A stretch of DNA of 9,463 nucleotides from an uncultured Prosthecobacter sp. (GCA_947523045.1 CANNUR010000104.1:1-9463); one strand, 5' to 3'. Shown: positions 1 through 5,885, counted from the first letter of the stretch. Translations and numbers: made by a program. Notes: generated by a model from the letters alone, not told the origin.

Positions 1-224
1 TGTCGCATGATCACAAATCACCCCAGTCCGCCGTCGAGTCAACCTTTTTCCAATAAAGGGACAGACACTTTATAAGAGAACGTCGGCAAAATGCCCTGCT
101 GCTGGCCGGGGGGTGCTGCGACGGGGGCGCGCCGCAAGGATGGGTGGCTGGGACAGGCTCCTCATCCACAGCAGCCGCTTCACCACCGCCACTGCCGAAT
201 CCGGCTTGCCAAGCGGGCGGCGAC
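1..224. other. Intergenic leader upstream of the CII-like gene
   Basis: No convincing gene starts or ends here. Positions 1-80 are less GC-rich than the rest of the window and include a short inverted repeat (CCTTT at 43-47, AAAGG at 55-59). The stretch 55-74 reads AAAGGGACAGACACTTTATA, which resembles motifs I associate with REP-type repeats near Y1 transposases. TATAAG at 71-76 could serve as a -10 box, but no good -35 box sits at the right distance. The downstream frame is open from an alternative start at 144, but residues encoded by 144-224 are low-complexity Ala/Pro/Ser and look like non-coding sequence. Confidence 0.4.
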
Positions 225-716
225 ATGAAAGAACAGGGCATGGAGTCGCATGAAGTCATTCGCGAGGCGCTGGAGCGCACCTCGGCCAAGGAGGTGGCCA
301 ACCAGCTCGGCGTATCGCTGTCGCTGGTCTATAAGTGGTGCGGCCTTGATCCACGCGAGGGCGGAGCCACCTCGAACCCGCTGGAGCGCGCGCGGCAGCT
401 CTATGAGAGCACCGGTCATGAGGCTCTGGTGCAGTGGCTCTGCCACAAGGCCGAGGGTGTCTTCGTGAAAAACCCGCCCACCGGCCGCAGGCCCGGCCGC
501 GAGGTCATGCCCGCCACCCAGGAGATCGTGCAGAAATTCGCCGACCTGCTGGCCGCGATCAGTCAGGCGGCAGCCGACAACCGCATCAGCGATGCCGAGG
601 CAAAAGCCATCCGCCGCGAATGGGACGAGTTGAAAAGCCACACCGAGCGTTTCGTGAAATGGTGTGAAGCCGGCGATTTCGAACACTTGTCCGAAGACCT
701 CTCCTCGCTTTCCTGA
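225..716 (+). CDS. Phage CII/CP76-like helix-turn-helix regulatory protein
   Basis: A 163-residue protein, close to the usual length of the phage regulatory protein CII (CP76) family. Residues about 17-38 form a helix-turn-helix (SAKEVANQLGVSLSLVYKW). A basic linker with a Gly-Arg-Arg-Pro-Gly-Arg patch follows. The C-terminal half is an amphipathic helical region in which ADNRISDAEAKAI is typical of the family's oligomerisation part. It should act in the cytoplasm as a DNA-binding regulator. I chose ATG 225 because residues from the earlier start at 144 look non-coding; ATG 240 is also possible. No Shine-Dalgarno is visible. The gene ends 10 bp before the farnesyl-diphosphate synthase gene, so the two are probably co-transcribed. 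No integrase, capsid or other phage gene is nearby, so a domesticated regulator is as likely as a prophage remnant. Family assignment rests on pattern recall; its target is unknown. Confidence 0.7.
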   Translation: MKEQGMESHEVIREALERTSAKEVANQLGVSLSLVYKWCGLDPREGGATSNPLERARQLYESTGHEALVQWLCHKAEGVFVKNPPTGRRPGREVMPATQEIVQKFADLLAAISQAAADNRISDAEAKAIRREWDELKSHTERFVKWCEAGDFEHLSEDLSSLS

Positions 717-726
717 ACGCTTCCGC

Positions 727-1611
727 ATGTCCGACCTGAAAACCTACCTCGCCGACCGCGCCGCCTTTGTTGACGCAGCCCTCGACCGCCTGATTCCCAG
801 CGCGGACACCCCGCCTAAGACAATTCACCGGGCCATGCGCCACAGCATTTTCGCCGGCGGCAAGCGCCTGCGCCCGATCCTCTGCCTAGCCGCCGCCGAG
901 GCCTGCGGGGGCAGTCGCGAAGCGGCGGCCTTTGCCGCCTGCGCGGTTGAGTGCCTGCACACCTATTCGCTGATCCATGACGACCTGCCGAGCATGGACA
1001 ACGACGACTTCCGCCGCGGGGTGCCAACCTGCCACAAGGTCTATGGCGAAGGTGTTGCCATCCTTGCCGGCGATGCGCTGCAAGCCCTGTCCTTCGAACT
1101 GCTGGTGAAAACGCCGGTGACCGTGCGCTACGGTGCCGGTGATCTGGTCGCCGAACTGGCGCGCACTGCGGGAAGCCTGCACCTCGTGGGTGGTCAGGTT
1201 GCCGACCTCGAGGGTGAAGGCCAGAAGCTGCAGGTGGAAGCGCTGCGCTTCATCCATGAGAACAAGACGGCCGCCCTGCTGACGACGAGCCTGGCCCTCG
1301 GCGGCATGAGCGCCGATGCCCAGCCCGAAGAGCTGCAGGCGCTGCGTGCGTTTGGCATGGCCACCGGTCTCGCTTTTCAGATCCTCGATGACATTCTCGA
1401 CGTCACCCAGACCAGCGAGAAACTCGGCAAGAGCGCTGGCAAGGATCTGGCGTCGGAGAAATCCACCTACCCCGCCCTCATCGGTCTTGAGGCCTCGCGT
1501 GCCGAAGCCCAACGCCTGACGCAATCGGCGCATGACGCGCTCGCCGTGTTTGGCGCGCGCGGCACGCGACTGCGCGAGTTGGCCGACCACCTGTTGGCGC
1601 GGGATTATTGA
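727..1611 (+). CDS. ispA: Type II (2E,6E)-farnesyl diphosphate synthase / polyprenyl synthetase
   Basis: A 294-residue short-chain trans-prenyltransferase that condenses isopentenyl diphosphate with dimethylallyl and geranyl diphosphate to give farnesyl diphosphate, the precursor of quinones, undecaprenyl carriers and hopanoids. All family motifs are present: GGKRLRP at 44-50, the first aspartate-rich motif DDLPSMD at 85-91 (DDxxxxD spacing of bacterial enzymes), GGQVAD at 155-160, the second aspartate-rich motif DDILD at 221-225, and GKD...EKxTYP at 238-249. Tyr80 and Ser81, five and four residues before the first motif, match Escherichia coli IspA and favour farnesyl rather than longer products. 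ATG 727 is chosen because translation from 664 would overlap the upstream gene and add an unconserved tail. The gene follows the CII-like gene by 10 bp. Its last 7 bp overlap the end of the convergent ROK gene, and no terminator lies between them. Product chain length is inferred. Confidence 0.95.
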   Translation: MSDLKTYLADRAAFVDAALDRLIPSADTPPKTIHRAMRHSIFAGGKRLRPILCLAAAEACGGSREAAAFAACAVECLHTYSLIHDDLPSMDNDDFRRGVPTCHKVYGEGVAILAGDALQALSFELLVKTPVTVRYGAGDLVAELARTAGSLHLVGGQVADLEGEGQKLQVEALRFIHENKTAALLTTSLALGGMSADAQPEELQALRAFGMATGLAFQILDDILDVTQTSEKLGKSAGKDLASEKSTYPALIGLEASRAEAQRLTQSAHDALAVFGARGTRLRELADHLLARDY

Positions 1612-2726
1612 GGCTGCCAGTTTTCAACGGCGAGACAGGCCGCGCCAAGCGCGCCGGCCTCCTCGCCAAGCATGGTGAGTTCCACCCGCGGCGGCATGCC
1701 CTGCAGGGCCGGCACCTGACGGTCGACCTGGCGGAGGATTTCCTGAGCGAATTCATCGCCCAACTGGCAGATGGGTCCGTGCAGCACAAAGACCTCGGGA
1801 TCGAGGAGCAGTTGCAGGCAACCGATGACCCTAGCGAAGTCCGCCGCCACCTCCTCCATGCGCTCAGGGGAGCGTCCACGCAATTCGGCAAAGGCGTCGA
1901 GCAGGTTCACCGGCACGGGCGCCGCCTCGGCCAATCCAGCCAGGCGGCGATAACTCGCCGGCGCAGCAATGAGGTCGCCCAATTCCAGGCCAGGCCGTGA
2001 GGGACAGGGCCAAAAACCCACCTCACCGGCAGCATGCCGCGCCCCCGTGGCGACGTTGCCGCCGTGCACGAAAGCCGCATTGAAACCGAAGCGGGCACCG
2101 AGGATGACGTAGTCCTTGAGCCGGTGCTGCAGTCCATACCAGCGTTCCGCCAGGGCAATCGCGCGCAGGCCCTGCTCCAAATGAACCGGCACTTGGGTGG
2201 CACCCTCAAGCAGGCTGGCCACAGGAACGTCGCGCCAGTCCTTGATGAAGCGGTACTGCAGAGCCACGCCTTCGCGCGCATTGACCAGTCCAGGCGCGCC
2301 GATGCCTACGCCGAGCAGGGGCGTCGCCATGCCTGAAGAAAGAATGTAAAAGACCTTCTGCAAAGTCTCCACCACGCGCGGCGCATCGATGTTGGGCGGC
2401 AAAAATTCATGGTAGCGCGTGATCACCTTGCCGGCGAAGTCCACCGCCACACCCCAGATGCCGCCACCGTGAAACTCAATGCCGGCAAACCAGCCAGCAT
2501 CGGCACAGGGACGAAGCAGACGTTTAGGCCGGCCGACATGACCGAGTTCCTGACCGGATTCTTGAATCAGGCCGCGCTTGATCAGGGTGTCCACATAAAT
2601 GCCCATGGTCGACGCGGAAATGCCCATGGATCGCGCCAGCGATGACCGGGAATTGGCGCGCCGGGTGCGCAGGTGCAAAACGCACTCCGCCAGTTGCTGT
2701 TGAAACTCGTCGGGCTTGTAGCGCAT
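1605..2726 (-). CDS. ROK-family transcriptional regulator (NagC/XylR type) with degenerate ROK motifs
   Basis: About 373 residues: an N-terminal winged helix (about residues 12-72), then a full ROK sugar-kinase-like domain. The ROK part shows GVGIGAPG, a phosphate-loop-like stretch around DYVILGARFGFNAAF, and the AGEVG signature. Known ROK repressors use this domain to bind a sugar or sugar phosphate and release an AT-rich palindromic operator. The kinase ENDANAAA motif reads LEQGLRAIA, so the catalytic Asp is replaced by Gly and phosphorylation is unlikely. The zinc-binding GH...CxCGxxGC motif is also lost: the His position is Phe (AGEVGFW) and only one nearby Cys remains. The start could also be TTG 2735; ATG is preferred, and no Shine-Dalgarno is visible for either. 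The gene is divergent from the dimethylformamidase-like gene, which with its own promoter is its likely target. The effector cannot be named from sequence. Confidence 0.88.
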   Translation of the reverse strand: MRYKPDEFQQQLAECVLHLRTRRANSRSSLARSMGISASTMGIYVDTLIKRGLIQESGQELGHVGRPKRLLRPCADAGWFAGIEFHGGGIWGVAVDFAGKVITRYHEFLPPNIDAPRVVETLQKVFYILSSGMATPLLGVGIGAPGLVNAREGVALQYRFIKDWRDVPVASLLEGATQVPVHLEQGLRAIALAERWYGLQHRLKDYVILGARFGFNAAFVHGGNVATGARHAAGEVGFWPCPSRPGLELGDLIAAPASYRRLAGLAEAAPVPVNLLDAFAELRGRSPERMEEVAADFARVIGCLQLLLDPEVFVLHGPICQLGDEFAQEILRQVDRQVPALQGMPPRVELTMLGEEAGALGAACLAVENWQPQ

Positions 2727-2765
2727 CTTGATCAACAGGACGGCCCGAAAGCGGCGCGAATTACG

Positions 2766-2852
2766 ATTATTGTCATAATAATTATTATTTCACGTATTTT
2801 TCGAATTGCAAATCCTGTCAGCCGACATTTTCTCAATTTTGCAAATCTGCAA
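2766..2852. promoter_or_regulatory. AT-rich divergent control region between the ROK and dimethylformamidase-like genes
   Basis: This stretch is strikingly AT-rich against GC-rich flanks. It holds ATTAT-TGTC-ATAAT (2766-2779), a perfect 14-bp palindrome ATAATAATTATTAT (2775-2788), the direct repeat TTGCAAATC at 2806-2814 and 2839-2847 (33 bp apart, about three helical turns), and the inverted repeat TTGCA-AATC-TGCAA (2839-2852). TGTCATAAT (2771-2779) fits an extended -10 box for the + strand. On the minus strand, TTGCAA (2806-2811) followed 17 bp later by ATAATA is a possible promoter for the ROK gene. ROK repressors are known to bind AT-rich palindromes, so these are candidate operators. Which element binds the protein is inference. 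Confidence 0.5.
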
Positions 2853-2886
2853 GCCCCTCCATGGCAAGTCGCGCAACTGCGTCAGG

Positions 2887-2944
2887 ATGCTGCCGACTGT
2901 TTCCTGCGAATTCCGCCCAGTGGATTGGGTGAGTGTCGCAGCAT
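2887..2944 (+). repeat. Long-armed inverted repeat in the leader of the dimethylformamidase-like gene
   Basis: ATGCTGCCGAC (2887-2897) and GTCGCAGCAT (2935-2944) are complementary over ten pairs with one bulged C, enclosing 37 bases. If the transcript starts upstream, this would fold as a stem in the 5' leader. It could also be a protein-binding site or chance. Confidence 0.3.
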
Positions 2945-2972
2945 TGCCCGATGAAGATCAGTCTGCCGAAAA

Positions 2973-2990
2973 ACGCCTTGGCTGAGGCGT
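2973..2990 (+). promoter_or_regulatory. Hairpin covering the Shine-Dalgarno of the dimethylformamidase-like gene
   Basis: ACGCCT (2973-2978) and AGGCGT (2985-2990) are perfectly complementary across a 6-base loop, ending directly before the ATG. The only Shine-Dalgarno-like sequence, GAGG at 2984-2987, lies almost wholly in the 3' arm, so folding would hide it. This suggests possible translational control, but a 6-bp stem can arise by chance. Confidence 0.35.
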
Positions 2991-4418
2991 ATGAGTTCCA
3001 TGTCCTTGATCGCCCAGGAAAACGCCCGGCCCGGCTCCACCGACTGGCAACTCACCCGTGTCCGCCTTGATTCTAGCACAGGGTTCCGTTCACCTGTCAT
3101 CGAGGGCTGGTGCTCTCGTCAGTCGGTCAAGGCAGGCGAGACGCTCGACTTCTTCGTCAGCACGCGGCCGACCGCGCGCTTCAAGCTGGAGATTTTTCGC
3201 ACCGGCTACTACCAGGGGCGCGGCGCGCGTCTGATGACGGAACTCGGCCCCTTTGAGGGCATCGAACAGCCGGTGCCGAAACCGCAGCCGGACAGCCGGC
3301 TGGTCGAATGCGCGTGGACGAGGACGACGAGCCTGACGATCCCGGGCGACTGGCTAAGCGGCGTCTATCTCGGCCGCCTGACGACGCTGCCGGACACGCC
3401 TGACCAGCCTTACTGGCAGAGTTATGTGGTCTTCATCGTCAGGGACGACCGGCCGGCAGACATCCTGCTGCAGTGCAGCGACAACACCTGGCAGGCTTAC
3501 AACCGCTGGCCGGTGGACACCTCGCGGTACATCCATCCCAAGGGTGGCCAGGGGCCGTGGCCGCACGTCAGCTTTGACCGGCCCTACGCCAAGTATGCGC
3601 AGATTTATGAGAACCCGCAGTCGGTGGGCAGCGGCGAGTGGCTGTGCTTCGAGTTCCCGATGGCCTATTGGTTGGAGCAGCACGGCTACGACGTCAGCTA
3701 CTGCTCGAACAGCGACATGATCACGCCGGATCGCGGCTTGAAGTGCAAGGCCTTCATCAGCATCGGCCACGACGAGTACTGGGACATTCGCCAGCATGAA
3801 AGCGCCGTCCAAATGCGCGAGGCGGGCGTCAACCTGCTCTTTCTTTCGGGCAACAGCGTCTGCTGGGTCACCCCCTTCGCGGCCAACGCCGCCGGCACGC
3901 CGAACCGGCGCATCTTCCGCGGCGGCCCCTATGGCGGCAAGCACGAGCACGCCGTTATCCGCGAAACCCAGCACGGCCCCTTCCCGCAGCGCGGCCCCGA
4001 TGAGGGCTACCTGATGGGCGCCCGCAACGTTCGTCCAGTCAACGGCGGCGGCGACTGGGTCTGTGTCAAACCCGAGCACTGGTTGTTCGAAGGTACCGGC
4101 ATGAAGGCTGGCGACGCCATTCCCGGACTCATCGGCTGGGAGTACCACGGCGATCCGCCCGCCGACCTGCCCGGTTTGGAAGTGGTCGCCGCCGGCACCG
4201 CCTGGCAGGGCGGCCGCGTGCCGCAGCAGTGGACCGCGACGATCTACCCCGGCCCCAAGGGCAACTTCGTCTTCAACGCCGCCACCATTTGGTGGGGACT
4301 GGGCATGAGCAAACCGCCCGGCACCCTGCCGGTGTGGAGTCACTACTCACGCCCGCACGGCCCAGATGCCCGCGTCCAGCGCATCACCGAAAACCTGCTG
4401 AGCCGGGCGTTGGGGTGA
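2991..4418 (+). CDS. N,N-dimethylformamidase large-subunit-like protein (putative mononuclear iron amidohydrolase)
   Basis: A 475-residue protein without signal peptide or membrane segment, matching the C-terminal catalytic part of the N,N-dimethylformamidase beta subunit family. An N-terminal beta-rich region (about 1-150, with the RTGYY segment at 70-74) is followed by family motifs NTWQAYNRW (165-173), FDRPY (195-199), SIGHDEYWD (257-265), FLSGNS (284-289) and GWEYHGDP (382-389). The Paracoccus enzyme uses a 2-Tyr-1-carboxylate iron centre. By motif matching I infer His260 and Glu262 of the HDEYW block, Tyr170 and perhaps Tyr126 as the equivalents. The family hydrolyses small amides, but relatives are diverse and the substrate here is unknown. 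No small (alpha) subunit gene is adjacent. ATG 2991 has GAGG only 3 bp upstream; ATG 3000, with 12-bp spacing, is an alternative. The gene is divergent from the ROK regulator, which probably controls it. Confidence 0.82.
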   Translation: MSSMSLIAQENARPGSTDWQLTRVRLDSSTGFRSPVIEGWCSRQSVKAGETLDFFVSTRPTARFKLEIFRTGYYQGRGARLMTELGPFEGIEQPVPKPQPDSRLVECAWTRTTSLTIPGDWLSGVYLGRLTTLPDTPDQPYWQSYVVFIVRDDRPADILLQCSDNTWQAYNRWPVDTSRYIHPKGGQGPWPHVSFDRPYAKYAQIYENPQSVGSGEWLCFEFPMAYWLEQHGYDVSYCSNSDMITPDRGLKCKAFISIGHDEYWDIRQHESAVQMREAGVNLLFLSGNSVCWVTPFAANAAGTPNRRIFRGGPYGGKHEHAVIRETQHGPFPQRGPDEGYLMGARNVRPVNGGGDWVCVKPEHWLFEGTGMKAGDAIPGLIGWEYHGDPPADLPGLEVVAAGTAWQGGRVPQQWTATIYPGPKGNFVFNAATIWWGLGMSKPPGTLPVWSHYSRPHGPDARVQRITENLLSRALG

Positions 4419-4466
4419 AGCGCGAAAAGACGGAGCCAAACCGCCAGGCCAAGGCCAGACTCCCCA

Positions 4467-4486
4467 AGCTGCTGCCAGCATCAGCT
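4467..4486. terminator. Possible weak bidirectional hairpin between convergent genes
   Basis: AGCTGCTG (4467-4474) and CATCAGCT (4479-4486) pair with one mismatch over a CCAG loop, in the gap between the dimethylformamidase-like gene and the convergent small membrane-protein gene, overlapping the stop of the latter. No strong T-run follows on either strand, so it is at best a weak terminator. Confidence 0.25.
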
Positions 4487-4741
4487 GTTTCGGCGACTCC
4501 AAACCCATTTCAAGAAGTGCCCCAGGCCACTGAATTTGAACTGGGGATCCACCCAGCGCTCGATCACATAAAAGACAAAGTAATAAGCCCGGCAAAATCC
4601 CCAGACGCAGAGAGCCAGGAGCAAAAAGGCGCGCCAGCTCCAGGCCTCCACCAGCAGCAACGCGGCTGCCATGAGTCCGATGAGCAGAAAAAGGACCGCC
4701 TTCAACCACATGGCCCAAGTCGAGCGAAGGTCTTTCATCAT
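4481..4741 (-). CDS. Small two-helix membrane protein of unknown function
   Basis: An 86-residue protein with a short basic N-terminus, a first hydrophobic helix at about 12-31, a second at about 36-60, and a basic C-terminal tail. The tail contains IERWVDPQFKFSGLGHFLKW, a conserved-looking Val-Asp-Pro then Phe-Lys-Phe-Ser-Gly-Leu stretch of the kind found in small hypothetical inner-membrane proteins. I do not recognise a named family. Two adjacent ATG codons (4741 and 4738) open the frame, and no Shine-Dalgarno is visible. It converges on the dimethylformamidase-like gene and is divergent from the Hsp20 pair, with a 279-bp gap to the first Hsp20 start. The coding call rests on the clean hydrophobic pattern and motif-like tail, against poor-quality overlapping frames on the other strand. 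Confidence 0.72.
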   Translation of the reverse strand: MMKDLRSTWAMWLKAVLFLLIGLMAAALLLVEAWSWRAFLLLALCVWGFCRAYYFVFYVIERWVDPQFKFSGLGHFLKWVWSRRNS

Positions 4742-4886
4742 TGGCTGGTGGGAGGATATCCATCAAGGCACCTGAGTCCACCGCTCCATCACAAAGCCGC
4801 TCACTCCGCCCGCCCCTGAATCGCGGCATTTTGACACAAAAACCCGACCCACGCTTGTCCTAATTGTGTAACTTTGACTTTTTGGA

Positions 4887-4902
4887 GAATCGATTCGAAT
4901 CG
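4887..4902. repeat. Overlapping GAATC/GATTC palindromes upstream of the Hsp20 operon
   Basis: GAATCGATTC (4887-4896) and CGATTCGAATCG (4891-4902) are both perfect palindromes sharing bases, giving an alternating GAATC-GATTC-GAATC pattern. They lie about 80 bp upstream of the putative heat-shock promoter, in the otherwise featureless gap between the membrane-protein gene and the first Hsp20 gene (4742-5020). A regulator-binding site is possible. The CIRCE element of HrcA control is not present. Confidence 0.35.
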
Positions 4903-4977
4903 CCTCGGATTTCGCAATGCATTCGCATCGAGTCACTTATCGAAGCCATATCAACATTGGCACACGAATTGCATGAT

Positions 4978-5006
4978 CTTGAGGCTGTCATTCGACAACC
5001 CCACAA
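4978..5006 (+). promoter_or_regulatory. Sigma-32-like heat-shock promoter of the hsp20 pair
   Basis: CTTGAG at 4978-4983 matches the heat-shock -35 consensus (CTTGAA). CCCCACAA at 4999-5006 matches the -10 consensus (CCCCATNT). Counting from TTGAGG to CCCC, 14 bp separate the boxes, inside the usual 11-16 bp range for RpoH-type sigma factors. Transcription would begin near 5010-5014, only about 7-11 bases before ATG 5021, which fits the absence of a Shine-Dalgarno. The E. coli consensus is assumed to apply. Confidence 0.5.
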
Positions 5007-5020
5007 CCCAACCTACTGCC

Positions 5021-5452
5021 ATGCAACTCCTGCGTTCCAACCCTGCCTTCCGCCTCAGCCGTGTGGCCGATTTCGATTCCTGGGTGCGCCAGCCCTTCGC
5101 TGCCTTCCCGCTCATGGGACAATGGCTCGATGAAGTGCTGCCCGGCCTGCATCAGGGTCGCCCGGCGACCGATGTCTACGAGGCTGCGGATCATTACCAT
5201 GTCCGCCTTGAACTGCCCGGCGTCAAAAAGGAGGACCTCCAGGTCGAGGTTCAGGACCGCCGGCTGCAGGTGAGCGCGAAGCGGCGCGAGGTGAGCGGTG
5301 GCCAGGAAACCTGCTTCACCCTGACACGCGCCATCGCGGTGCCCGAGGACATCGCCAGCCACGGCATCTCGGCCAAGCTCGAAGACGGCGTGTTGCAGAT
5401 CACCCTGCCCAAACCGGAGCAGCGCAAACCCCGCAACATCGAAGTTCAATAA
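5021..5452 (+). CDS. Hsp20/alpha-crystallin small heat-shock protein (first of a pair)
   Basis: A 143-residue ATP-independent holdase chaperone that binds unfolding proteins under stress. The N-terminal arm (1-47) contains hydrophobic Phe/Trp/Leu clusters that usually drive oligomerisation and client binding. The alpha-crystallin domain starts at ATDVYEAADHYHVRLELPG (49-67) and ends with the hallmark AKLEDGVLQITLPK (118-131). The C-terminal IEV (140-142) is the I-x-I/V motif that docks into a neighbouring subunit. The frame is open upstream to 4874, but the heat-shock-like promoter lies between 4978 and 5006, so ATG 4973 would fall upstream of the transcript start. ATG 5021 is also where family-like sequence begins. 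It is followed after 13 bp by a second Hsp20 gene and is likely co-transcribed with it. Confidence 0.93.
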   Translation: MQLLRSNPAFRLSRVADFDSWVRQPFAAFPLMGQWLDEVLPGLHQGRPATDVYEAADHYHVRLELPGVKKEDLQVEVQDRRLQVSAKRREVSGGQETCFTLTRAIAVPEDIASHGISAKLEDGVLQITLPKPEQRKPRNIEVQ

Positions 5453-5465
5453 CGCCCACCTCGCC

Positions 5466-5831
5466 ATGACTGCCACCCCCCAATCCCCCTGCAATACCAC
5501 GGAGCCCACTTGGCGCAAGCCGATCTACCGCGTGCTCGACGGCCAAGATGCCTGCGAAGTTCGCATCGAATTGCCCGGTGTGCCCAAGTCCGGTGTGTCG
5601 ATCCACCTGGACGACGGCGTGCTGACCGTGCAAGGCCGCCGCACGCAGACCGTGCCGGAGACCTGGAAACCCCTGCACCGCGAGATCCCGGCCCAGGACT
5701 CCCTGCTGCGCCTGCGACTCAACACTCCCGTCGATGAGGACCGCTTGGAAGCGCGGCTTGAGCACGGTGTGCTCAACCTGCGTTTGCCTCTGCGTGAGAC
5801 CGCCCGGCCGCGCCAGATCGAGGTCCAGTGA
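5466..5831 (+). CDS. Short Hsp20/alpha-crystallin protein (second of a pair)
   Basis: A 121-residue small heat-shock protein with a very short N-terminal arm (about 16 residues), then an alpha-crystallin domain from about 17 to 110: ACEVRIELPGVPKSGVSIHL early and ARLEHGVLNLRLP (96-108) as the late hallmark. It ends in RQIEVQ, so the I-x-V docking motif (118-120) is kept and the last four residues match those of the upstream Hsp20. The two domains are clearly diverged elsewhere, suggesting an old duplication with specialisation; because the N-terminal arm is nearly absent, this protein may assemble poorly alone and co-assemble with its partner. It lies 13 bp after the first Hsp20 gene with no Shine-Dalgarno, and ends 17 bp before a strong terminator. 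Hetero-assembly is inference. Confidence 0.92.
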   Translation: MTATPQSPCNTTEPTWRKPIYRVLDGQDACEVRIELPGVPKSGVSIHLDDGVLTVQGRRTQTVPETWKPLHREIPAQDSLLRLRLNTPVDEDRLEARLEHGVLNLRLPLRETARPRQIEVQ

Positions 5832-5848
5832 CGGTCGGCCTTCCTGAC

Positions 5849-5879
5849 GGCGCGGAGCCCGCAGGCTCCGCGCCTTTTT
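5849..5879 (+). terminator. Intrinsic terminator of the hsp20 operon
   Basis: A perfect 11-bp GC-rich stem, GGCGCGGAGCC (5849-5859) with GGCTCCGCGCC (5864-5874), closes a CGCA loop and is followed by TTTTT (5875-5879). It ends the Hsp20 unit. It lacks a T-run on the minus strand, so it is less clearly a terminator for the convergent TerB-like gene that ends at 5886. Confidence 0.92.
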
Positions 5880-5885
5880 ACAGCC

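Noticed and set aside
886..1590. 234-codon minus-strand frame inside ispA
   Set aside because: Shadow of a strongly conserved prenyl synthase gene; no family-like sequence.
2673..2954. + strand frame with a run of Ile residues spanning the ROK promoter region
   Set aside because: The Ile run is the AT-rich palindromic control region read as codons, and the first part overlaps the ROK N-terminus antisense.
3354..4343. 329-codon open frame on the minus strand inside the dimethylformamidase-like gene
   Set aside because: The + strand protein carries clear family motifs throughout; the opposite frame is Ala/Val/Gly-rich without motifs, as expected for a shadow frame.
4229..4819. 196-codon + strand frame over the end of the dimethylformamidase-like gene and the small membrane-protein gene
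   Set aside because: It overlaps a well-supported gene in another frame, then reads antisense to a hydrophobic membrane protein; composition is Pro/His/Gln-rich shadow.
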